The notes under the pieces were generated by a model. That model was not told the DNA's origin, ran no database searches, and saw only the letters and a program-made list of their open reading frames with translations. 64,000 nucleotides of DNA from Collybiopsis luxurians FD-317 M1 (lineage: Eukaryota; Basidiomycota; Agaricomycetes; Agaricales; Omphalotaceae): contig KN834762.1 in the NCBI GenBank assembly GCA_000827265.1, positions 746,939 through 810,938 of the forward strand. Direction: 5' to 3'. Each line of letters starts with the position of its first letter. Position 1 is the stretch's first letter. Shown one piece after another: positions 54,885-64,000 of this stretch. Position numbers and translations under genes: made by a program.

Positions 54885-55466
54885 AAATGGGTAGGAAAGT
54901 CGTACCTGAGAAAGCCATCCCGTAATCTAACCATACTTCCCCACAGACCGTGACTTACTCCCAGTTAGGGTGGCCCGGGAGCGTCACGGTGCCACCTTAA
55001 GGACAAGGTTTACGTTACTACGTTTCGTCTATGTATGTATACTACGAATGTGAAGGTTTGCATGTATGTTTGTTCAATCAAAGTCACTATTACCGGACAT
55101 TGTTCTGCTCGCTGTTGCAATTCGCGGCCACTGGCCCAATATTCCCGGTCGTTCATGGTGGAGGTTCCATGACCTCCCACTGCTGACTCCGATTCTATGC
55201 AACTAAGTATGTGGCTTGAATTGCAGGCTTTACGAGCACTTGTGCTACAGTTTTTGTCCACTCACTCTTTCCTCGCCCCTTAAGGAAGCCGAAAGGAGTT
55301 TTCCCCGGCTACTCGGCAGTGATCCTCCACATGATCCGTTAAGGGCCGCAGCAGGCCGAAGCCTGGTGGAGAACTGTGACATCAGCCTCTCTTCATTCAC
55401 CATCCACCAACATCCACTATCTAGTCGTTAGAATATACCCTCATATCTACCTCTACTAGAATTTCA
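54885..55466. other. Intergenic, promoter of the Rab gene
   Basis: No gene seen. Confidence 0.35.
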
Positions 55467-56464
55467 ATGGCACCAACTTCAGCCCAGTCGACTGTAAACG
55501 TCAAACTGTTACTCATAGGCAACTCTTCAGTGGGAAAAAGCAGTCTACTCTTACGGTTTTCCGACGAACAGTGGTTACCCGAAGACGAGAGCAGTGCGAC
55601 GATTGGTGTGGATTTTAGGGTGGGTGGGTGCATTTAACTCTCTTCGTCCTATCATTGGGTCTCCTTTTGGTCCATTCGAGTGACTGTTTAGAAGCTAACC
55701 GTTCGAATACTTAGGTTCACAAGATGGAGGTGAAAGGCAAGAAGGTTAAGCTTAGTATTTGGGTATGTTACTGTCTTGGTACCAACTTCACTTTTTGAGA
55801 AGAAGCTCCTTTCGGTGTAGGATACGGCTGGTCAGGAAAGATTTCGCACAATAACGTCTTCATACTACAGGGGTGCTCAGGGGATCATTCTCGGTGCGCA
55901 ATGCACAGTTTCTTTCGATTCGAACGAAATTTCAACTCGCTCTGCTCACAGTCTACGATGTCACCTCTCGAGAATCTTTCGACGCATTACCAAGGTGGTA
56001 CAGCGAACTCGAAACATACGTTTCGGACTCTGTAGTGAAGATTCTAGTAGGGAACAAGCTAGATAAAGTGAGCTCAATACTTCACGAATACCATGTATAG
56101 AACTCAATCACATTGCTACGCAGGAGTTTTCCCGTCAAGTGCCCACAGCAGAAGCCGCCGCGTTTGCTGAGCGCATGAATTCATTATTCATCGAAGCCTC
56201 GGCAAAGACAGCAATCAACGTGAAGGAAACGTTCCAGGAAGTAGTAGAGAGGATTTTGGATACCCCGGCCTTGTGGGATAATGGGACCCCGGGTCAGAAT
56301 AAGGTGCGTCGTCAAAAGCTCTATTTTTCCAGTCTCGTTAATTCTCATATGACGTCTTGCAGGCACAGAGAACAGACGGAGGTCGAGGGGGTGTTCCGGG
56401 GGGTGTACAAGTGGTTGGCCTATCGGATGAACAGGCAGACCAAGGTGGAGGGTGTTCATGCTAG
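55467..56464 (+). CDS. Rab18-type small GTPase
   Basis: Membrane-traffic GTPase; Rab18 relatives act at ER, lipid droplets and Golgi. Six exons (55467-55619, 55715-55762, 55821-55893, 55952-56067, 56124-56303, 56363-56464) join in frame to 223 residues. Nucleotide motifs: P-loop [14 protein letters not shown], effector loop [36 protein letters not shown] and EASAKT. The stretch ILDTPALW and the switch sequence favour Rab18 over Rab1/8. The tail is Gly-rich and ends CSC, a double-cysteine geranylgeranylation site. Exons follow one another with short introns and no defects are seen. Confidence 0.9.
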
Positions 56465-57108
56465 GTGCGGAATATGCATACTCTAGATGAGATAATACAC
56501 GGCTTGCAGTCTTTTATATGATTTTTTACGCTTAATATGACAGATTAATTAACGACCTCTGGCATACAGATATGTTATAGGATCTAGGAACACTTTGCTT
56601 GCGTATACATATGATAATGAACCCTTTGATTTTGGCGAACTCATCGAGACTCGAAGGACAGCGTGGGGAGGACTAGGAGGCTTCTGGGTTTACGAAGCAG
56701 CCGTCAGCTCCACTAGCCGGGAGGCTTGGTATGATCAGCTATGAGCCAGTACGGAGTTTGATAATAATGTCTCGCCCTTCCCTTGATCCTTCCTGAGGGA
56801 AGGTTCTTCAGACAGCCGTTATCTGTGACTAGCCGAAATTGAGTGATACCTGCAAGTCCAAGCATCGAGATCTTGCCCTCAAACGCATTCCACGCGCTGT
56901 GAACGCGTAAACGATGACAGCGGAAATTGGATTCGTGTGACCGGACTCGGTTCGCGTCGCCAATACGGCGAGGATAAGCTCAGACTAGAATTCGCCCCAC
57001 AGTGCTGACCAACCCAGGGCGATAGAGCGAGTATGACGCCAAAATACCTAAACTTTGTCAACACGCTATAGCCATGAACTATCTCTGGCGTCCTCACTCC
57101 CATCCTCC
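56465..57108. other. Intergenic
   Basis: No gene seen. Confidence 0.35.
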
Positions 57109-58732
57109 ATGTCCGAGTCATCCATCTTGACTGCCTTCATAGGCTCACTCGAAGCCTCCGTCAGTGTCCTGCTCACCGTATTCTATGGCGCCGTAGCCGG
57201 ATACTTCGGTCTCGTGAGCACTGACAAGTCTGCTGTCGACTTGTCCAGTTTGACAGTTAAGCTGTTTCTGCCATGTTTGCTTTTCGTCAATGTTGGGGAG
57301 GGGTTTAGTATGGATAATATCGGGAGGTTCGCGCCTATTATCAGTAAGTTTCGGACTGGAACGAATTGCAGTCCACCGAGCCCGGATAGTCGACCTTAAA
57401 TTTATTTCTATTAGTTTGGGGGTTTGGATACAACATCATCTCAATCATCCTCGGCTCGACTGCGACTAGGTTACTGAAGCTCCCTGCATGGGTAACAGCA
57501 GCCGTCACCTTCAACAACGCTACATCCCTTCCTCTTCTCCTCTTACAATCCTTCGCCGTCTCGGGAGCGCTCTCTTCTATATCAGCAGGAGATCCCATCG
57601 GGGCTATTGCTCGAGCCAACACGTATTTTCTGATCAATGCGACTATTTCGAATACGTTGACGTTTAGTCTTGGGCCAAGGCTTTTGAAAGCTGATGTTGA
57701 AGCGAATGATGGTGATGAGGATCGACAAGGAGATGACGTTGAAGAAAGGAGGATTTCACGAAGCGAGAGTGGTGTCAGTGTTGTTATCGATGAGGATGAC
57801 GATGAGGTCGGGGAAAGGATCCCTTTGATTCCCAACAAAAGAGGTCGAAAGCGTCAAGATAACTCTTGGGGACGTGTTACCGGACAATTTTTCTATCAGT
57901 TTTGGAATGTACCGGTCTTAAGTGCTTGTATAGGTAAGTCCCTCACATCTTCCGCGTATCATGCATCGTTCCCATCCATTGATCCAAGCTTTCCCTAGGT
58001 CTCTTCGCCGGTCTCGTCCCCACGTTACACCACCACTTTTTCGACAAGAACGGGATCTTCCGCGCGTGGTTGACTGTCAGTTTGAGTACTGTCGGTAACA
58101 TGTTTGCTGGGACTCAGGTGATTATTGTTGGGCTGAAGGTACTTGGAATTCGTCTTGATTCGGTTAGTGCCCTTCCCATCTGATACCTCCAGCTGCACTC
58201 TACATACGCAAAAATGCGACTACGTGAAGACTCGGGCTCGATGCCTCTGTATCCTACTATCTGTGTTCTTCTGACGAGGTTTATAATAATGCCGGCGTAA
58301 GTCCCCCGTTACAAGGTTGAGATGAACCAATCTAATCTTCTATTAACGTTTGAATGTTCGCAGAATCAGCATTCCAGTTATCTACGTCCTCGCAGCAAAA
58401 ACACACATCCTGTCAGACGACCCCATACTCTGGTTTTGCATGATGGTGATGCCTGTAGGACCCTCCGCGATGCGATTGGCGGCCCTTGCGGATGTGACCA
58501 AGGTCGATGAGAGGGAAAAGATGGTTATCGCAAAGTTTTTGGCGGTAAGTCCGAGTCTGACCCGAATCCGATTCTACTTGTTCGTATGGGTTTGCGTAAC
58601 GGGATACTAATTGACTGTTCGCCTCTCTTTACTCAGCTCTCGTACGTCGTTACACCCATGTTTTGTTTTGCAGCTGTTGCGAGTCTGAAAGCTTGTGAGA
58701 TGGCTCTGTTTGCGCAGAGTACAAGGTTATAA
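57109..58732 (+). CDS. Auxin-efflux-carrier-type membrane transporter
   Basis: Member of the PIN-like membrane transport family (Mem_trans). In fungi such proteins sit in ER or plasma membrane and substrates are mostly unknown. The start at 57109 gives MSESSILTAFIGSLEASVSV, then TM helices with VFYGAVAGYFG, LTVKLFLPCLLFVNVGEG, GYNIISIILGSTATRLLKLP and the conserved VTFNNATSLPLLLLQS. An acidic central loop follows (DEDRQGDDVEE, IDEDDDEVGERIPLI). After further introns come KNGIFRAWLT, ILSDDPILWFCMMVMPVGPS, KFLALSYVVTPMF and the C-terminal VASLKACEMALFAQSTRL. The N- and C-terminal five-helix halves and acidic loop match the family layout. At least five GT-AG introns are used. Confidence 0.85.
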
Positions 58733-58979
58733 TGGACTTGGCGGGTGGATTGTATTCTTTCGTGATTTTTCTTGGATCGGACTCTCGAACTATACGCATG
58801 CTTCTGGCGCATCTTTTTGTACAACTCCCATGCTTCCTACTTCCTTACTTAATGTCGACTCTTAATTTACATCGCACGTGCTCTAGACTTTCTCCGCAAA
58901 CGACGAGTGCATTTGATACATATGTACCACAACAGACAATCCAGGACGACGAAAAGAAGAGAATGAGGAACACCACATC
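58733..58979. terminator. Shared 3' region of two convergent genes
   Basis: 247 bp separate the stop of the carrier gene from the stop of the secreted protein gene on the other strand. Both polyadenylation sites must lie here or overlap. Confidence 0.4.
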
Positions 58980-59922
58980 TTAATTTTTCTTGTGGCTGGA
59001 GAACAGACTATGAAAGGAGTCGCCCAAGTCCATTGCCGTGACAGCTTTCTCCCCAACGGATTTCGCGGTTTTAAGGCCTTTACCTATGGCGACAAGGTTC
59101 GCTCGATCGAAAAGTGTAAATGAATCGGTGCGCCGCTCGGAGATTAACTGTTCGTCGAGAGAGCGCCTCATCATGGCTACCGAAGTAAGATAGTTGAGTA
59201 AAATCTCGCTCGTGGGTGAGAGGGATGGAAGGACTTACTTCCAGTAGAACCGCCCGTTCCCATCGAAGCATCTGTGGCCGCCGCCGCCGCCGTCGTGCCT
59301 GCAGCTGTTTGTTATGTGTGAATACACGGATTGAACAGATATCCAGAAGGAAGAGCACTTGCCGCAATCCTCTTTTTTCACATCTGCCTTTGGATCCTTC
59401 GGGTCCTGTTTCCCATGCGAAAACGCTCCCTTAACCTTAGCCGCTACAGTTTTCATTCCGTTTTTAGTATGACACCATCCCTTCTTGACAGACTTTTGGA
59501 CGTTGGCGTTGCCGGCCATCGCTGCGCCGCTCGCACCGACTGCGTTGATGACCTCTACAGTGTCGCCCGCGGTCATTCGGGATAGTACTAGGTGAGGGAG
59601 GGGGATTGATCAATAAGAAAGTAGTGGTCAAGTAGGAAACATACATTCCGAATCGGTATCCCTCTCTGTCAGAGATTCCGATACACCGACGTCGGGAGTC
59701 CGCGCGACCTGATGATATACTAGTTCATCTTCCCTAGCAAAGATGCGGCCCTCGCTAACGGCACGGCGGTCTTGTTGGGGGATATTGACGCTGCGAAAGC
59801 CAAGGTCTGAGATTAGCCCTTCGCCAAAGTGACTTTTTTTTCTTAAAAGCGTACCTGACAGCGTTTGCACTCAGAGCGGTGAGAACGGTAGCAGCGAGAA
59901 ATACAAAGGAGAATTTAGCCAT
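58980..59922 (-). CDS. Secreted protein of unknown function, probable GC-AG intron
   Basis: Exon 1 encodes the signal peptide MAKFSFVFLAATVLTALSANA from complement 59922. Splicing into CGTCAATAT at about 59803 gives SVNIPQQDRRAVSEGRIFAR. The next exon runs from LLSRMTAGDTVEVINAVGAS through the Lys-rich GAFSHGKQDPKDPKADVKK to EDCG. To keep the Ala/Thr-rich sequence TTAAAAATDASMGTGGSTG in frame, the next donor must be GCAAGT (about 59358), a standard GC-AG donor. The last exon ends LGDSFHSLFSSHKKN at 58980. I know no family. A cggcgg-type microsatellite encodes the Ala run. Confidence 0.55.
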
Positions 59923-60505
59923 TGCTCGTTAGGAATTCGTGAAAATATGAGAGGCGGAGAGGAAGATATCTATACAGCTCGTAAAAGTGACCAGCACTTG
60001 TGTTTGCGAGAGGACGGGAGAGTTAGACCAGCTAACGTCGAGTTTCCTGGGGACCCTCCCTAGGTGCCTTTTTAAATACTTATCGCGGTTCGGATCAGAA
60101 ACAAGTGTACAGCCAGACGACGAATGAGCTCCAAATATCAAATGGCTGATGTCGATATTCTGGATCTCTCCAGTGGTTCAGTGTTGAACCAAGCATTTTC
60201 AAACCTTTTCCGGCAGCTTTTTTCCTGCTGTCCCACTGGGTCCTCCATCTTGAGGAATGGCTATATCTCGAAATATTCCAACCTTTGAAAGACCTGAAAA
60301 GTAAACTTTCTGGATTGACTCTGAACCACAGTCCGAAGTGGCGGGTGCCAGAAGCGGCGGCCGGCGCCAAATCGAAAAAGATTAAAAACTGCTAGTGGCA
60401 GTGGCAGTGCAGTGCATGCGGAGGTAACGTGTTCTCCCGCACGACTCATCGACCACGACGTGTCAGAGTTCACTCTTTTCCTCAACCACCCTACTCGGTT
60501 ACAGA
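59923..60505. promoter_or_regulatory. Divergent promoter region of the secreted protein gene and ste24
   Basis: No gene is supported. A tttttaaatact motif at about 60064-60077 reads as TATTTAAA toward the secreted protein gene. Confidence 0.4.
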
Positions 60506-62201
60506 ATGGATTTTCTGCATTCTGGACTGGCTGCCATTCAGCGTCACCTTGCCTTTGTTGCTGTAGATCCGATTGATTGGAAGTTTTACGTTCAGGCATT
60601 TTCATGGACCGTGACGCTTTTCGAATCGTATCTTTTGTGCGTATCTATGCTTCTATTATGTTCTTCAGCTTATTCCTTTTAGGCTTCGCCAATATCCTCT
60701 TTACTCAAAAACTTCACCTCCAGAGTCATTGGCTCGTCACATCGGTCAAGAAGATTTTGAAAAATCCCAAAAATATGGCAAAGACAAGGCTCAGTTTGCG
60801 CTTTTTTCCAAGCTGTTTAGTCAATGCATAGACTCTGCCATGCTGCAATATGGGTTCTATGCTTGGTGCTGGAAGGCTGCTGGTTCCATTCTTGGTAAAT
60901 TCGGATACGGAGGCGACTACGAGGTGACCACTTTCTTCCGTGAAACGGTTTACATTTCCTGACCTTTGAATCATCTCTAGATCTTGCAATCTATTGTGTT
61001 TTCTTTTACGATGTATCTACTTTCTTCTCTGCCAACGCTTCCGTTGTCGGTCTATTCGACGTTCGTTTTGGAAGAAAGACACGGTTTCAACAAGGTCACA
61101 CCTGGCCTTTTCATCTCCGATCTCCTCAAAGGCTGGCTCATCGCTTTCGTTCTCGGTGCTCCGTTCTTGGCCGCCTTTTTGTACATCTTCCAGTGGGCAG
61201 GCGACCGTTTCGTTCCCTGGTTAATGGGTTTCATGATCTCTTTCCAATTCATCATGGTTATCCTCTACCCCACTGTTATTCAGCCTCTGTTCAACAAGCT
61301 TACTCCGCTTTCGGATGGAGAACTCCGTAGTAGAGTCGAGGGCTTGGCCGGAAAGTTGCATTTCCCTCTCAAGCATCTGTATGAGATCGACGGGTCCAAG
61401 CGCAGCTCTCACAGTAATGCGTACTTCTTTGGATTGCCTTGGGTAAGTCTTTCGACATTATTGTGAGGATAACAACTGATCTTCGGCCATTAGAGCAAAC
61501 ACATCGTCATCTTCGACACTCTTATGCAACAAAGCAAACCAGAAGAAGTTGAAGCCGTTCTTGGTGAGCATAACATGATCTCAGCGACGAGTTTTTGTCC
61601 ATATCTTTCCTAGCACACGAACTCGGTCACTGGTACTATCTGCATCCCACCAAGATGATGGCTATATCTCAAATACATATCTTCTCCATCCTTGCGCTCT
61701 TCCCGGCTTTCCTCCATGCACCACCCTTGTTGAGATCGTTTGATTTCCCCAAGGCCGTCGCGGCGAGACCTCCAACTATCGTTGCGTTCTTGTTGTTCCA
61801 GGTAATGAGTTTTGTCGTATTTTCGCCCCCGGCGCTGATGCGATGCGCCTTTTCAGATGATTCTTACTCCTATGGAAGCTTTCATCAGCATTGGTATGAA
61901 TGCTGTCAGCCGACACTTTGAATGGGAAGCAGATCGGTTCGCCTGCGAATTGCAGGACAGGTTGAAGGAAGAGAGCATGACAGATATGGGCGACAGACTT
62001 GGACGTGCACTGATCACGCTCCATGTCAAGAATCTGTCCACGGTTTGGGTGGACTGGCTGTAAGTGACCTCATTCTGTATCTTTTGTGCGCACGCTTAGA
62101 TGTCATGCAGATACTCGGCTTATCATCATTCTCACCCTACGCTGACGGAACGACTCAAAGCATTAGAGTCTTTCCAGGCGAAACGGGCCAAGAAGGAATG
62201 A
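60506..62201 (+). CDS. ste24: CAAX prenyl protease 1 (Ste24)
   Basis: ER-membrane zinc metalloprotease that trims prenylated CAAX proteins, including mating-pheromone precursors. The start at 60506 gives MDFLHSGLAAIQRHLAFVAV. Six or more short introns separate exons encoding LLLRQYPLYSKTSPPESLAR, FEKSQKYGKDKAQFALFS, the EERHGFNKVTPGLFISDLLK segment (family signature), FNKLTPLSDGELRSRVEGLA and the catalytic AHELGHW (HExxH, Glu as base). Then come TPMEAFISIGMNAVSRHFEW and EADRFA (third zinc ligand Glu), and the C-terminal YSAYHHSHPTLTERLKAL. The protein ends RAKKE without a prominent ER-retrieval signal beyond the basic tail. No defects seen. Confidence 0.92.
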
Positions 62202-63175
62202 GCCGCATAAATGGCAGTCATGAATTGGGGAAAGAGGTACTTATTAAAATGTACGCTGCTCTTGTTTCAGTTCTGTATCGTATCGAATTACTTTATTCCG
62301 AGAACGATTACTTATTGTAAGCGAGTCCTTCGATGTCGAGAATCCGTCCGGAGCGGGATCCATATAGCTTTCGATTTCTCAGAGACGTCAGCTTCAGAGA
62401 GTAACATTCTGATTGCGATTTCTCCAGTTAGTCCTCAGCAGAACTCCAATCAAATATAAGATTGTGTGATGTTTTGAAATCCGTAACCACTCTATTGCGT
62501 TTCATTGATCCTCCAACTTGCTTCATTTATAATTCCATTTATTTATCACTTTTCCAACTCAGGATCGTTTGAGGACTGCATAGTGACCCGGTGTGTTGTA
62601 TGGACGTTGATAAAGAATCTGTACGTTCTCAGCTTAAACGGATTAAAGTCGGATACGGTGAACCGTAAACCGATCCGGGCGCTGGACCCCTCTCAGAAAT
62701 TTCACCGCCTTCCAGGTCTTTGTTTCAGTCACGGCCGCGCTCATTCTACTTATTGTTCTAAGAGTTTTTTATAGATTTTAATTCGCCGGACCTATCTCCG
62801 TAGCTGTAAAGTCCTTATGAGGACTCTGCCTCATTACTTTAAGTTTTGTCCAGCTTTGGCTCGTTTCCATCGCGCCTGGTATCCCGGATCACTCTCGTCG
62901 GCTGCAGGGTGAATTAAGATGCGTTTCGCACATACGGTAGTGGATCTTGATCAAGTATTTATATACACTGGCCCAAAGCGCGTCCTAGCGGACCTTCTCT
63001 TCCCTCACCTCTCTGAGTCTTTCTTGACTCTTGAATTCGACGGCTCAGCGGTAGAGGGTGTATCGGAAGGCCGCCCCCTCATTCTGAACTTTGGCTTTGA
63101 TCGCTCCCTCGAGAACTCCGACTTTCTTTTGATCCTAATATATTCTTACACGCTTTTCTTCGATTGAGTACCAGA
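62202..63175. promoter_or_regulatory. Intergenic, promoter of the MAPK gene
   Basis: A TATA-like tatttatatacac lies at about 62956-62968. A short ORF at 62919-63167 (MRFAHTVVDLDQVFIY at its start) ends just before the MAPK start; it may be an upstream ORF but has no domain. Confidence 0.35.

Positions 63176-64000
<825 letters not shown>

Noticed and set aside
62919..63167. 82-aa ORF upstream of the MAPK as a gene
   Set aside because: Lies in the likely leader or promoter, no domain and no homologue; kept only as a possible upstream ORF.

Overview
The window looks like nuclear DNA of a mushroom-forming basidiomycete (Agaricomycetes). Most genes are cut by several 45-70 bp GT-AG introns. The lineage-typical families are present: DUF6534 membrane proteins, OTT_1508-like deaminases, MYND-finger proteins, CRN/RHS-like NTPase-nucleases and secreted beta-sandwich proteins. 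The core genes are clearly fungal: TORC2 subunit Sin1/Avo1, SUMO, a Rab18-type GTPase, Ste24 and an ERK-type MAP kinase. There are no bacterial operons, rRNA, CRISPR or convincing tRNA genes. Species cannot be fixed from this window.

Left part (1-10.8 kb): a tandem array of four minus-strand genes of one seven-helix membrane protein family (copy A cut by the window edge; B, C, D complete in outline), plus a decayed fifth copy near 8.3 kb. Flanks were duplicated along with the genes. Between copies A and B lies an interstitial CCCTAA-type telomere-like tract bordered by inverted hairpins, which hints at a former subtelomere or healed break. A small cysteine-rich secreted protein lies between B and C.

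Middle left (11-24 kb): an intact nine-exon sin1/avo1 gene; a decayed Copia relic whose LTR end runs into a broken OTT_1508-like deaminase gene; a relic of a ZIP transporter exon; the intact ZIP transporter; and a single-exon MBOAT/wax-synthase-like acyltransferase.

Centre (25-34 kb): gene-poor and rearranged. Decayed copies of an unclassified coding repeat lie on both sides of a DUF6534 membrane protein gene and a MYND-finger pseudogene. The pseudogene starts inside a 266 bp foldback.

Right half (34-64 kb): a 752-residue low-complexity protein with an in-frame minisatellite; SUMO; a secreted Diels-Alderase/lipocalin-like protein; a CRN-like NTPase-REase gene with one frameshift; a secreted beta-sandwich repeat protein; and a 5.2 kb Copia retrotransposon with 328 bp LTRs and a GTTTT target duplication, inserted 72 bp upstream of that gene's start. 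Beyond it are a secreted helical protein, a kinase-like protein with altered catalytic motifs, a Rab18-like GTPase, an auxin-efflux-type carrier, a secreted protein with a probable GC-AG intron, Ste24, and the 5' part of an ERK-type MAPK that runs off the window.

The genes form no pathway or operon. The pattern is conserved signalling and membrane-traffic genes interspersed with fast-evolving, duplicated or broken families and transposon debris. Exon coordinates come from manual splice-site reading and have not been checked against transcripts.
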